Positions 27,399 to 37,226 are shown, counted from the first letter of the stretch. The stretch is 53,255 nt of DNA from Candidatus Scalindua sp. (GCA_018670825.1 JABHIW010000122.1:1-53255), one strand, 5' to 3'. The notes: a model not told the origin generated them from the letters alone. Numbers and translations are program-made.

Positions 27399-29237
27399 TT
27401 AAATAGATACTGATCGAGTGTCATCCTTGCCTTTACTCAACAAACATACCATAAGGATTGAAATATCTGCGGGCGATACTCCCGAAATGCGAGAAGCCTG
27501 TCCCAATGAAACGGGGCGAAATACGCCTAACTTCTGTTGGGCTTCTTTTCTTAATCCTGGTATGCTATCATAGTTAAACTGTGCAGGAAGTGAAAAGTTT
27601 TCCATCTTTTTGAACTTCTCGATTTGTTGTTTTTGCCTGCTGATATAGCCTTTATATTTAGCCTCAATTTCTACCTGTTCTTGAGCGGGAAAAGAGATAT
27701 TCTTATCCCTCAATTCTTTATCTAGTTCCAACAAATTATTAAAATTAATGTCAGGACGCCTCAAAAGTTTTAATAGCGAATCTGCCCCATTTTTTTTGTG
27801 TTCAAGATACTCATTTGTTTCAGAAATAAGTTTCTCTTTTTTTGCTAATTCATCCCATTGCTCTTTACTAATCAAACCATACTGAAAGCCATATTTCATG
27901 AGCCGTCTATCGGCATTATCATGCCTGAGAACAAGTCTGTACTCTGCCCTTGATGTGAACATTCTATATGGCTCACGAGTTCCTTTTGTAACCAGGTCAT
28001 CAATTAAAACGCCAATATAAGCTTCTGAACGGTCCAGGATAAAGGGTTTACGTCCTTGGATTTTTAATACTGCATTTATCCCCGCCATTATTCCCTGTGC
28101 GGCAGCTTCTTCATAACCTGAAGTACCATTTATCTGGCCTGCCAGGAAAATATTTTCAACATTCTTTGCCTCTAGTGAGGGTTTAATTTGAGTAGGCGGA
28201 ACATAATCGTATTCTATTGCATATCCATAACGTGTAATATTTGTTTTTTCTAATCCCTTTATGGAATGGACCATTGCTTCCTGTACATCAAAAGGAGCAC
28301 TGGTAGAGATACCATTACAATATACCTCTGTAGTATCCAATCCTTCAGGCTCTATAAATATTTGATGACGCTCTTTATCAGGAAATCTGCTGATCTTGTC
28401 TTCAATAGAGGGACAATATCTTGGTCCAATAGCTTTGATTTGTCCTGTGTAAAGTGGTGATCGGTGCAGATTTGACTCAATGATTTCGTGTGTTAATTTG
28501 TTAGTGTGTGTTATAAAGCATTTGACTTGAGGTCTCTGGATTATTTTTGTAGAAAAAGAGAATGCCGTAGCTTGCTTATCACCTTCTTGTCCTTGCAAAA
28601 TTTCATAATTTATCTTGTTGCCGTTTAGTCGTGGTGAAGTGCCTGTTTTAAGTCTGGCTAGCTCAAAACCTAAATCCAGTAAACAGGACGATAACTTATC
28701 TGATGATGGTTCGCTTGATCTTCCACCACATACCTGCGAGTTACCGATGTGAATTAAACCGTTTAGAAAAGTACCCGTTGTAATAATTACAGCCTTGGAC
28801 CTGTACCTTGTGCCACTTTTACCAATTAAATCCAGTATCTCTTTTTTTTCAGTTATAATTTTCTCAATGCTGTCTTGCCGTAATGAGAGATTTTCCTGAA
28901 CTTCCAATCTCCTTTTCATTGTATACTGATAATGCTTTTTGTCTGCCTGAGCGCGGGGTGATCGTACTGCGTGTCCTTTGCTGGCATTAAGAAGTCTGAA
29001 CTGGATAGCTGTCCTATCAATGACTTTTCCCATTTCTCCGCCAAGTGCATCCACCTCGCGTACTAATTGGCCTTTTGCCAACCCGCCAATTGCAGGGTTA
29101 CAAGACATTTGTGCAATTGTATCCAGGTTCATTGTCAGCAATGCAGTCTGCATTCCCATTCTTGCAGACACTAATGCTGCCTCGCATCCGGCATGCCCCC
29201 CCCCAACTACGATAACATCATAGCTAATATACATCAT
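27399..29237 (-). CDS. mnmG: tRNA uridine 5-carboxymethylaminomethyl modification enzyme MnmG (GidA)
   Basis: 612 residues, close to the usual 620-630. The FAD-binding VIVVGGGHAGCEAALVSARM is at the N terminus. Then come TMNLDTIAQMSCNPAIGGLA, the MnmG signature GTFLNGLIHIG, RYCPSIEDKI, and the second signature GQINGTSGYEEAAAQG. With MnmE it modifies the wobble uridine of tRNAs. The start overlaps the RNase Y stop (ATGATG with TGA inside), so the two are translationally coupled. Convergent with rho, 62 nt apart, with no strong terminator visible between them. Confidence 0.97.
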   Translation of the reverse strand: MMYISYDVIVVGGGHAGCEAALVSARMGMQTALLTMNLDTIAQMSCNPAIGGLAKGQLVREVDALGGEMGKVIDRTAIQFRLLNASKGHAVRSPRAQADKKHYQYTMKRRLEVQENLSLRQDSIEKIITEKKEILDLIGKSGTRYRSKAVIITTGTFLNGLIHIGNSQVCGGRSSEPSSDKLSSCLLDLGFELARLKTGTSPRLNGNKINYEILQGQEGDKQATAFSFSTKIIQRPQVKCFITHTNKLTHEIIESNLHRSPLYTGQIKAIGPRYCPSIEDKISRFPDKERHQIFIEPEGLDTTEVYCNGISTSAPFDVQEAMVHSIKGLEKTNITRYGYAIEYDYVPPTQIKPSLEAKNVENIFLAGQINGTSGYEEAAAQGIMAGINAVLKIQGRKPFILDRSEAYIGVLIDDLVTKGTREPYRMFTSRAEYRLVLRHDNADRRLMKYGFQYGLISKEQWDELAKKEKLISETNEYLEHKKNGADSLLKLLRRPDINFNNLLELDKELRDKNISFPAQEQVEIEAKYKGYISRQKQQIEKFKKMENFSLPAQFNYDSIPGLRKEAQQKLGVFRPVSLGQASRISGVSPADISILMVCLLSKGKDDTRSVSI

Positions 29238-30799
29238 TTTGCCTTCTGAACGATCCGTTTTTCCCTGATCACAGTAACTGTTACTTCTCCTGGATATTCT
29301 AATTCATCTTCAACATTCTTAGCAATATCATAACAAATTTTTGAGGCTGATTTATCACTGACTTTATCCGGATGAACAATTACCCTTACTTCTCTACCAG
29401 CCTGTATCGCATAAGCGCTTTCAACACCACTAAAAGACATTGCCACACTTTCTAATTTTTCCAGTCGTTTAACATATTTTTCAAGAGTTTCTCGTCTGGC
29501 CCCTGGCCTACTTGCTGAAATTGCATCTGCAGCATTTATCAAAACAGAATATACCGTTTCAGAAGGTACTTCTTCATGATGTGAAGCAATTGCGTTTATA
29601 ACCTCCGGCTTTTCATCATACCTCTTCGCAAAGTCAGCTCCAACAAGGGCATGAGTGCCTTCAACATCAGCACTAAGTGCTTTCCCTATATCATGCAAAA
29701 GACCACATCTCTTTGCTATCTGTGAGTTAAGCTTTAATTCCCCAGCCAGAACTCCTGCAAGATTAGAAACCTCTATTGAATGCTGAAGCTGGTTCTGCCC
29801 ATAACTAGTGCGGTACCTTAAACGTCCTATTAATTTAATAATTTCCGTATGCAGATCATGTATTCCCAACTCAAAACTTGTTTGTTTTCCCGTCTCTAAT
29901 ATAATCTGCTCAATATCTTTCTCTGTCTCTTGGACAACCTCTTCTATACGTGCAGGATGAATTCTACCATCCACGATTAATTTTTTCATAGCTAACCTGG
30001 CGACTTCCCTACGTACGCCGTCAAATCCGGAAAGAACAATAATTCCAGGGGTATCATCAACTATTACATCTATACCTGTTGCTTTCTCAAAGGCACGTAT
30101 ATTTCTGCCTTCTCGACCAATAATTCGCCCCTTCATCTCGTCACCCGGCAATTCAATTGTACTCACAACGTTATCAATCGTGTTGTTTGCTGTACATCGT
30201 TGTATGGCAGTACCTATTATCGCGCTAGCGGTCTTTTCTGCTTCTTCCTTCGCTCTATTTGTATACTTTTCTATTAAGGTAGCACATTCCATCTCAAGTT
30301 CTTTCTCAAGGCGACTTAGCAATAATTTTTCTGCTGCATCTGAAGATAGTCCTGAAACTTTGTAAAGAGTATCTTTTTCCTCCTGAATCAGCCGATCATA
30401 TTCCTGGCTTTTTTTATTAACTTCACTTTCTTTAGTTGCCAAGTTAGACGTCATACTCTCTATATATTTCTCCTTCTTTGTCATGATATCAATCTTTCTC
30501 TCAAGATTGTCTTCTCTTTTGCTTAAACGCTTTTCTAATTGACGTAACTCATGTCTTGTATCTTGTGTCTCTTTCTCGAAGCGTTCCTTCCTTTTGTACA
30601 ACTCTTCTCTAGCTGATATATCTGCGCCTTTAACTATTCTTTCTGCTTCTGACTTTGCTTCTTTAATTACGTTTTTAGATGCCTTTTCTCTGTTTACTTG
30701 ACGCAATCGAAAAAACAAAAAACATATTAAAAAACCGAAAATTATGCAAACGGGAAGTATTGGAAAATATATTAGTGGATTCGAAGTAATGTAATTAAT
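29234..30799 (-). CDS. rny: ribonuclease Y, probably started at a rare ATT codon
   Basis: The conserved body has a long coiled coil, a KH domain (GRIIGREGRNIRAFEKATGI), and an HD domain (LLHDIGKALSAD, HHEEVPSETVYS). It is a membrane-bound endoribonuclease that starts mRNA decay. The first conventional start in frame is TTG at 30718, but that would remove the N-terminal anchor. Upstream the same frame encodes a hydrophobic helix (PLIYFPILPVCIIFGFLICF) without a stop back to ATT at 30797-30799. AAGGAGGT (plus-strand ACCTCCTT 30808-30815) lies 8 nt before that ATT. Starting there gives 521 residues, the size of Bacillus RNase Y. An ATG only 1 nt from the ribosome site opens just a 3-codon frame. 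Confidence 0.85.
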   Translation of the reverse strand: MNYITSNPLIYFPILPVCIIFGFLICFLFFRLRQVNREKASKNVIKEAKSEAERIVKGADISAREELYKRKERFEKETQDTRHELRQLEKRLSKREDNLERKIDIMTKKEKYIESMTSNLATKESEVNKKSQEYDRLIQEEKDTLYKVSGLSSDAAEKLLLSRLEKELEMECATLIEKYTNRAKEEAEKTASAIIGTAIQRCTANNTIDNVVSTIELPGDEMKGRIIGREGRNIRAFEKATGIDVIVDDTPGIIVLSGFDGVRREVARLAMKKLIVDGRIHPARIEEVVQETEKDIEQIILETGKQTSFELGIHDLHTEIIKLIGRLRYRTSYGQNQLQHSIEVSNLAGVLAGELKLNSQIAKRCGLLHDIGKALSADVEGTHALVGADFAKRYDEKPEVINAIASHHEEVPSETVYSVLINAADAISASRPGARRETLEKYVKRLEKLESVAMSFSGVESAYAIQAGREVRVIVHPDKVSDKSASKICYDIAKNVEDELEYPGEVTVTVIREKRIVQKAK

Positions 30800-30829
30800 A
30801 AGTCATCACCTCCTTAGCATTTAAAAAGA

Positions 30830-31725
30830 TAAAATAGAATTGACAGAAACTCTAGAGTCTCTATATAAATATAAAAAACTGAAGTATTAAAGAATTGAAG
30901 TATGGAAGAATACTAATGGCAAGTATTTACGATTAACACTTGAGCACACACAAATGTTTTTGTACGGTATGGTCTTAAAATGGATCTATCTATAAAAAAC
31001 TTATATTTTAAAAAATTTAGAATAAAACAACGAATAAGTCCATTGAATCATAATAAAGTTATTTTCATATTAAAATCATTCATAATAAATCTCTAATCAA
31101 AATAGCAATCTATTGTTGTAAATGTAGATGCATTTTGATTGAATTGCATTTAAAACCAAAAAAAACATTCCATGTTAAGTCAAATGGTTTTCCTTCCCCA
31201 ATTCTCTCTTTACATATGGAAAATCTATATAAACTAATACTTTTTTATGCTACATAATACATGTACCGCAAAAGGTTTGTAAACGCAAAGACTTGCATAT
31301 ACAAATAGTACCAGATATTTAAAAAATTTATTTGATCTTATATAACAAACAAGTGGAAGTCAAGTAATTAACAAGACTCTAACAAAAATCGATATTAAAA
31401 ATTACTACTTAATTTTTAATAAAACAGAAAAATATTTCTCATTAAAGTAAATTGATCATCAATTCTGATGATTTAAATAATTCAACAAATAAAACATGTG
31501 GCTAAATTAGATTAATAGAAAAATATTGATATTATTTGTGAAACAATATAAGTTTACGTGCTACTTAAAGTATATTAAATAAAGATAACTTGTCAATCAG
31601 GGAAAACCTGAATTTGTACTTCGAAATACCTTAGATGAGTCGAATTAAGAAAAAGTGAAGAGTGGAAATTGCGTTGTAGAGTTGTAGGGCATATATATCA
31701 AATATATTTGTAAACTTTCTCTTAA
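30830..31725. other. long AT-rich non-coding interval between divergent genes
   Basis: No gene or RNA that I can recognise. It contains a perfect 11-bp hairpin, ATTAAAAATTA (31394-31404) with TAATTTTTAAT (31410-31420), and a smaller TCATCA/TGATGA hairpin at about 31454-31468. A TTGACA near 30839 with an AT-rich -10-like word after it points in the plus direction, with no gene close behind. The interval must hold the promoters of both RNase Y and the prenyltransferase. Confidence 0.5.
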
Positions 31726-31812
31726 ATGTTATCATATACGACAGTTAACAGGCAATTTAGAATAAAATTAATATATCGTGTTTATTTCAAATCTATTGAC
31801 CCGGAAATTAAA

Positions 31813-32718
31813 ATGGATAATACCAAAGATAAAGAATCTACGATAACGGCTGAACAAAATAAGCTATCAAGATTTTATACCATTTTTAAATTAATCAAAT
31901 TTTCACATACTATTTTTTCATTTCCATTTGCCGTGATGAGCGCTTTTGTCGCAGCAGGAGGAATGCCGGAGATAAGACAACTTTTGTTAATAATTGGCGC
32001 ACTTGTCATGGCGCGTAGTTGTGCAATGTCATTTAACAGACTTATAGATACCAAATATGATATTAGCAACCCCAGAACTGCATATCGTATTCAACTCCAG
32101 AAGCATATAGGTAAAACGAATTTATGGTTTTTTACAATATCTTGTACGATCTTATTTATTGTCTGTGCCGGAATGTTAAATCGGCTATCTTTAATCATAT
32201 CTCCGTTTGCTCTCCTGGTGATTTTTGGATACTCATATACTAAAAGATTTACTAATTTTTCACACCTTGTTCTTGGGCTCTCGCTATCATTATCCCCAAT
32301 AGGCGCCTGGATAGGTGTGACAGGAGAAATTGCTCTTGCTCCTTTTATACTTGCTTTTGCGGTACTACTTTGGACCGCAGGATTTGATATTATATATGCA
32401 TGTCAGGACTTGCAGCATGACATAAAAGCCAAACTGCACTCTATCCCTAAAATGATGGGAATTAAAAGTTCACTTTTACTCTCTTCAGTATTACACGTTC
32501 TTGTCGTAATTATTTTGATCTTATTTATGTACTTTACTCGTCTGAATTATGTTTATTTTGGAGGAGTTGTTTTTGTTGGCATTATGCTAGTTTACGAGCA
32601 CTCTCTTGTAAAACCGGATGATCTGTCAAAAATAAATTTAGCTTTTTTTACAGTTAACGGTATTATAAGTATGATATTAATGGTTGTAACACTTGTAGAT
32701 ATATTTATTTTTTACTAA
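31813..32718 (+). CDS. mqnP: UbiA-family prenyltransferase, probably MqnP-like (menaquinone by the futalosine route)
   Basis: About 301 residues with eight or nine membrane helices. Two Asp-rich motifs define the family: NRLIDTKYDISNPRTA and the second FDIIYACQDLQHD, followed by LHSIPKMMG. It attaches a polyprenyl chain to an aromatic acid in the membrane. The second motif and HSIP segment are closest in my memory to the MqnP/UbiA-like subgroup, so menaquinone is the favoured pathway. UbiA proper cannot be excluded. I start at ATG 31813 (GGAAATTAA upstream); the frame is open back to an ATG at 31726, which lacks a ribosome site. Its 3' end overlaps the convergent DUF2905-like gene by 14 nt. 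Confidence 0.8.
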   Translation: MDNTKDKESTITAEQNKLSRFYTIFKLIKFSHTIFSFPFAVMSAFVAAGGMPEIRQLLLIIGALVMARSCAMSFNRLIDTKYDISNPRTAYRIQLQKHIGKTNLWFFTISCTILFIVCAGMLNRLSLIISPFALLVIFGYSYTKRFTNFSHLVLGLSLSLSPIGAWIGVTGEIALAPFILAFAVLLWTAGFDIIYACQDLQHDIKAKLHSIPKMMGIKSSLLLSSVLHVLVVIILILFMYFTRLNYVYFGGVVFVGIMLVYEHSLVKPDDLSKINLAFFTVNGIISMILMVVTLVDIFIFY

Positions 32719-32878
32719 AAAGCCATAAAATAAAAGACATGATAATACTGATAGTGATACAAGTTGCTACAGGAAAATAGAAACTATAATTTTTCCTCTC
32801 AATGGCAATCTCTCCCGGTAACCTGCCAACAAATGGAAATTTATTTCCAAAAATAAGAACCACACCAAATTCAGCCAC
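32705..32878 (-). CDS. small membrane protein, DUF2905-like
   Basis: A short frame of 57 residues from GTG 32878 to TAA 32705-32707. The central GNKFPFVGRLPGEIAIERKN and NYSFYFPVATCITISIIMSF, ending LWLFSKK, follow the DUF2905 pattern: helix, GRLPGDI turn, FYFP, helix. The function of this family is unknown. Hydrophobic residues continue upstream of the GTG (NLIICNILI) to a stop just before, so a non-standard start such as ATT or ATA is possible. It is the last gene of the minus-strand lepB-lptB series, 51 nt after lptB, and its end overlaps the end of the convergent prenyltransferase gene. Confidence 0.65.
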   Translation of the reverse strand: MAEFGVVLIFGNKFPFVGRLPGEIAIERKNYSFYFPVATCITISIIMSFILWLFSKK

Positions 32879-32929
32879 AATTAAGATATTACAAATTATT
32901 AAATTTTACTTCTATTCTATCTCCGATTC

Positions 32930-33715
32930 TTACATTTCCACTTTTTCGTCATCTCCCGCATAAGTATTGAAAGACTCTCGAGCTCTTATATCACTAGTTA
33001 GGAATTTTTCTCCAAAATATGATTTCCTTGCAAGTGGATCATTAACTAGCTTTTGTGTAGTCCCACTTGTTATTATCGATCCAGAATTCAAAATATAAGA
33101 ATGGTCCGTAATACTTAAAGCTTCCCTCACGTTATGGTCTGTTAATAGTATTCCAATACCCTTTTCTTTAAGGCTTAAGACAATATCCTGAATTTCAGCA
33201 ACAGCTATTGGATCAATAAATGAAAATGGCTCATCTAGAAGAATAAGTGATGGTGAAGTTGATATAGCTCTTGCAATCTCAAGTCGTCTTCTTTCTCCTC
33301 CTGAAAGGGTAAAAGCCATCTTTTTTGATAAATGCGTTAACCCTAATTCTCCTAAAACCTGATTCATCTTTTTCATTCTTTCTCTATAAGCAATCTTAAG
33401 TGTCTCTAGCACTGCTAATATATTCTCTTCAACAGTTAAACGTTGAAACACAGACGGTTCTTGCGAAAGATAACCCATACCTAATCTTGCACGCATATAT
33501 ATCGGCATATCAGTAACATCTGCACCACGAAAATAAACCTTTCCGTGATCCGGTTTTATCATACCAATAACCATTGAAAATGCCGTACTTTTTCCGGCAC
33601 CATTTTGACCGAGAAGACCAGCTATTTCACCGGAATGGACTTCAAAACTGACGTGATCAACGACAGTTTTTTTACCATATGTCTTTGTTATTTCAACAGC
33701 CTGTATTAATTTCAT
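32930..33715 (-). CDS. lptB: LPS export ABC transporter ATP-binding protein LptB
   Basis: A 261-residue ABC ATPase. Walker A is GLLGQNGAGKSTAF, the Q loop is GYLSQEPSVFQRLTVEEN, and the signature is LSGGERRRLEIARAI. Walker B is SLILLDEPFSFIDPIAV and the H loop ILLTDHNVREAL. LSQEPSVF and the switch region fit the LptB subgroup, which powers LPS transport from inner to outer membrane with LptFG. This implies a diderm envelope. ATG at 33715 lies 9 nt after the lepB stop; LptFG and LptA are not next to it here. Confidence 0.92.
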   Translation of the reverse strand: MKLIQAVEITKTYGKKTVVDHVSFEVHSGEIAGLLGQNGAGKSTAFSMVIGMIKPDHGKVYFRGADVTDMPIYMRARLGMGYLSQEPSVFQRLTVEENILAVLETLKIAYRERMKKMNQVLGELGLTHLSKKMAFTLSGGERRRLEIARAISTSPSLILLDEPFSFIDPIAVAEIQDIVLSLKEKGIGILLTDHNVREALSITDHSYILNSGSIITSGTTQKLVNDPLARKSYFGEKFLTSDIRARESFNTYAGDDEKVEM

Positions 33716-33724
33716 CTTATATGG

Positions 33725-35230
33725 CTACCTGATAATTTTAATAGTCCTTAAAGGCCAAAATACCATAAAGGATCTGCCCACCATACTGCTCTCAGGAACA
33801 AATTTCCAATACCTGCTATCATTACTGTTTCTACTATTATCACCAAGGAAGAAGTACTCCTTCTTATCTATTTCTACAGGATTGTAAGTTCCCCATTCCC
33901 CGGATTCTGTATAATATACATCACGAAATATTGAAATATTTTTGAAAACTGCTTCAGTATTTATTCCGCCGAACTTCAATTTGCTGGATTTAGTGTAACC
34001 CTCTAATGATGATAAATCGGTGTTATATGTATGAGAAAAGACAACTGAATTGTTAAGCTTTAGGATGATCTCATTATCCGCATTTGAAAATTCAATTCTG
34101 CTTGTTTTATCCGGTTCTATAAACGCATTGGCATTACTATCAACTATAGAACCGGAGATTTTTATATGAGATGCTTTTTTCTCTCCACGTGAACGGATAA
34201 AAACTTCATAAGTTTTTTCATCCTCCTCAAGTAATATTGAAATACCACCTTTTTCCCCAGTGGCAATAACATTAAAAGCCAACATTATATCTGCGCTTAC
34301 GGCATCAGTAATTTCGCCATTATAAATACTATAATCTGTAATATTTCTTCTAAATGTTATATATGATTCTTGATCAATCCCATCAGGTATTTTTAAGCGT
34401 AACTCCTCTTTACTGATATCCCAGTACTTATCCTGCACTTTCCAATTTTCAACAATCTCCTGTTTTGCTGGATAGTTACTGTCAAAAACCGGTACCCAAA
34501 GCGCGTCTTGGACTTTCTCCGGCTTTCTCTCTATCTTATCATTAATATAAATATCGCCATTTACAACCTGTAGTTTCTCCTCAGGTAAACCAATTAAACG
34601 TTTTATATAATTTTTACGGACAACATGAACATTGGTAGAACCACACTGTTCACAAAGAATAGCGTCCTCGGCCTTACACGACTTGCACACTACCTTGTGA
34701 TATTGGTTAATACCAAATGGACGTTTAAAATATTCATTAACCTTGCTTTTAATTGGATTTTCTTTTTTCAATGAATTAGTACATTTCTCACATATCATTG
34801 ATTGACTTGAAGAGAATCCGCATGACATGCATGTAACATCGCCAAATGGATATTTGAATACGGCAACATCCCACCTCTTGGGTTTGCCGAAATCATAAGA
34901 AAACTTGTTTACAAGTATCCTGCTTCCGCCCTTTTTCCCGTTATCAGATATACGTATCTTGTAAAAACAATTAGAACATTTTACATAATTAATATTATGA
35001 TTACTTTTGAATTTCCAATTACAGTTAGGGCATTTAACTTCCTTATGCAGGCCTAATAATGTTGGGGCCATTGAACCTGTGGGGATTTTAAATGCTTCTA
35101 CTACAAAGATCCTCAATACAAAAGCCAGTGCGACTGCAATCAATATTGATTCGATGTTTTCACGAAAGAATCCCTTTTCCTTTTTACTCTTCTTTTTTTC
35201 TATTCTGTCTTTAATGTCTGGCTTGTTCAT
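33725..35230 (-). CDS. lepB: signal peptidase I with inserted zinc ribbons
   Basis: A 501-residue inner-membrane protease, about twice the minimal size. The transmembrane helix is at about residues 27-45. Catalytic S53 lies in KIPTGSMAPTLLG and catalytic K210 in NYIKRLIGLPEE; the last box is FFLGDNSRNSNDSRYW. Between Ser and Lys are three Cys-pair sets typical of zinc ribbons: C67/C70 with C85/C88, C134/C137 with C147/C150, C182/C185 with C193/C196. A further insertion of about 200 residues, probably beta-rich, lies between GDIYINDK and the last box. It removes signal peptides from secreted proteins. It sits between lepA and lptB. Confidence 0.92.
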   Translation of the reverse strand: MNKPDIKDRIEKKKSKKEKGFFRENIESILIAVALAFVLRIFVVEAFKIPTGSMAPTLLGLHKEVKCPNCNWKFKSNHNINYVKCSNCFYKIRISDNGKKGGSRILVNKFSYDFGKPKRWDVAVFKYPFGDVTCMSCGFSSSQSMICEKCTNSLKKENPIKSKVNEYFKRPFGINQYHKVVCKSCKAEDAILCEQCGSTNVHVVRKNYIKRLIGLPEEKLQVVNGDIYINDKIERKPEKVQDALWVPVFDSNYPAKQEIVENWKVQDKYWDISKEELRLKIPDGIDQESYITFRRNITDYSIYNGEITDAVSADIMLAFNVIATGEKGGISILLEEDEKTYEVFIRSRGEKKASHIKISGSIVDSNANAFIEPDKTSRIEFSNADNEIILKLNNSVVFSHTYNTDLSSLEGYTKSSKLKFGGINTEAVFKNISIFRDVYYTESGEWGTYNPVEIDKKEYFFLGDNSRNSNDSRYWKFVPESSMVGRSFMVFWPLRTIKIIR

Positions 35231-35302
35231 ATTAAATTAGTAGTTAAAAACATGTCATATATAATTATAATTAACTAATACTCTACTATTAATTGCATTA
35301 AT

Positions 35303-37108
35303 CTAGTATTCTTTATCATCTGTAGATAGTACAGATAAAAACGCGCTTTGTGGTATTTCTACATTTCCAACATTCTTCATTCTCTTTTTTCCTTCTTTCT
35401 GTTTCTCGAGAAGTTTGCGTTTTCTGGTAACATCGCCACCATAACACTTAGCAGTAACATTTTTCGACATTGCACGTATTGTTTCTCTCGCAATAACCCG
35501 GCTTCCAATAGCAGCTTGAATGGGGATTTCAAACATATGTCTTGCTATATCTTTCTTTAAACTCTTTACCAAATTCCTCCCCTTATAATCAGCCTTCTTT
35601 CGGTGGACAATACATGAAAGAGCGTCCACCTTCTGCCCAGCAACCAGTATATCCAGTTTAACAAGGTCGTCAGGTACGTAACCAATAATCTCATAATCCA
35701 GCGTACCAAATCCCCTTGTTAAAGATTTCAGTTTATCATAGAAATCAAAGATTATTTCTCCTAATGGCATTACATATGTGAGTACGGCCCTCTTTTCACC
35801 CATATATTCTGTGCTCTTGTAAGTAGCTCTTTTTTCGTCCACTAACTGCATAATCGCCCCGATATACTCTGATGGAAGAATAATCTTTGCATCAACTATC
35901 GGTTCTCGAAACTCTTTTATAGAACCAACAGGAGGTAATTTTTCAGGATTATCAATGTGTATTATCTTGTCATCATGAGTTAATATTTCGTATGTCACAG
36001 TTGGAGCAGTCTGTACCAAGCCGACATTTCCCTCTCTTTCTAATCGTTCTTGCACAATTTCCATATGCAAGAGCCCGAGAAATCCGCATCTGAAACCAAA
36101 TCCCAAAGCCTGAGATGTTTCAGGCTCAAATGAAAAAGAGGAATCGTTAAGCCACAATCTCTCAATCGCATCTCTTAAAGGCATAAAATCAGTGTTGGCA
36201 GTAGGGTATAATCCACAAAAAACCATGGGAAGCGGTTTGCGGTAACCCGGCAGTGCCTCCGTAGCCGTCTTCTCCTTTAATGTTATGGTATCACCAACAT
36301 GGACATCATGTATCGATTTAATACTGGCAACACAATAGCCGACGCTTCCGGCGCTTAATTCGTTTACTGAAGTCATTTCAGGCCTGAGTACACCTAACTC
36401 AGTAATTAAAAATGATCTATTGGTTTTCATCATTAATATTTTATCACCGACCTTGACAGAACCATCAAAAATCCTGAAATATACTATCACACCACGGTAA
36501 TCATCGTATACAGAATCAAAGATTAAGGCCCGTAAAGGCAAGTTTGAATCACCCTCTGGTGGTGGCATGCGTGTTATTATAGCATCAAAAACCCCTTCTA
36601 TTCCAAGACCGGTTTTAGCGCTCACAGCAATGACCTCTTCGTCCGTTTCACCAAGGATGCTGACAATTTCATCACTTACCTCCTCCGGTCTGGCAGATTT
36701 TATATCTATTTTGCTGAGAACAGGTATAATCTCAAGGTTTTTTTCCATTGCCATATACATGTTAGTAATTGTCTGTGCTTCGATTCCCTGTGCCGCGTCA
36801 ACGAGAAGCAATACACCCTCACAGGCACTGAGGCTACGCGACACCTCATAGCTAAAATCGACATGCCCCGGCGTGTCGATCAGATTTAAAGAGTATATCT
36901 CTCCATCTTTTACATAATCCAGAGAGACCGCACTTGCTTTTATGGTAATACCACGTTCTCTTTCCAGATCCATATTATCCAGTAACTGGTCACGGAATTT
37001 TCTCGGATTAATTGCCTTTGCCGTTTTAAGCAGACAATCGGCAAGTGTAGACTTACCATGATCAATGTGAGCTATTATACAAAAATTGCGAATATGTTTA
37101 ATTTTCAA
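35303..37108 (-). CDS. lepA: elongation factor 4 (LepA) GTPase
   Basis: About 601 residues. G1 is AHIDHGKSTLAD, G2 RGITIKA, G3 DTPGHVDFSYE and G4 LSKIDI. The C-terminal LepA-specific part includes GGDVTRKRKLLEKQKEGKKR. It back-translocates or remodels stalled ribosomes under stress. I choose TTG at 37108, with TTGAGG 6 nt upstream, over the TTG at 37120, since the former puts the conserved KIKHIRNFCIIAHID at the N terminus. It is followed by lepB, a classic lepA-lepB order. Confidence 0.96.
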   Translation of the reverse strand: MKIKHIRNFCIIAHIDHGKSTLADCLLKTAKAINPRKFRDQLLDNMDLERERGITIKASAVSLDYVKDGEIYSLNLIDTPGHVDFSYEVSRSLSACEGVLLLVDAAQGIEAQTITNMYMAMEKNLEIIPVLSKIDIKSARPEEVSDEIVSILGETDEEVIAVSAKTGLGIEGVFDAIITRMPPPEGDSNLPLRALIFDSVYDDYRGVIVYFRIFDGSVKVGDKILMMKTNRSFLITELGVLRPEMTSVNELSAGSVGYCVASIKSIHDVHVGDTITLKEKTATEALPGYRKPLPMVFCGLYPTANTDFMPLRDAIERLWLNDSSFSFEPETSQALGFGFRCGFLGLLHMEIVQERLEREGNVGLVQTAPTVTYEILTHDDKIIHIDNPEKLPPVGSIKEFREPIVDAKIILPSEYIGAIMQLVDEKRATYKSTEYMGEKRAVLTYVMPLGEIIFDFYDKLKSLTRGFGTLDYEIIGYVPDDLVKLDILVAGQKVDALSCIVHRKKADYKGRNLVKSLKKDIARHMFEIPIQAAIGSRVIARETIRAMSKNVTAKCYGGDVTRKRKLLEKQKEGKKRMKNVGNVEIPQSAFLSVLSTDDKEY

Positions 37109-37143
37109 GCGAAACCTCAATTACAACGTTAACGATTATTTAC

Positions 37144-37219
37144 CCTGTGCATGAACACAGGAGCTATTAATTAAAATATTTTCGATACTTCACAGGGCCT
37201 ATAACCCTGTGAAATATCG
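37144..37219 (-). terminator. palindromes after the cytochrome c gene, probable terminator
   Basis: Main stem: 37183-37197 pairs with 37205-37219 (CACAGGG/CCCTGTG core, 14 of 15 positions plus one G-U) with a 7-nt loop. On the minus strand it is followed by an A/T tract (GAAAATATTTT). It begins 8 nt after the cytochrome stop. A second small stem, CCTGTG/CACAGG, lies at 37144-37161. Termination is plausible but the T-run is imperfect. Confidence 0.5.
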
Positions 37220-37226
37220 AACACGG

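Noticed and set aside
30839..30870. TTGACA with an AT-rich -10-like word, plus strand
   Set aside because: No gene follows for about 950 bp and in such AT-rich DNA the match can be chance; not listed as a promoter.
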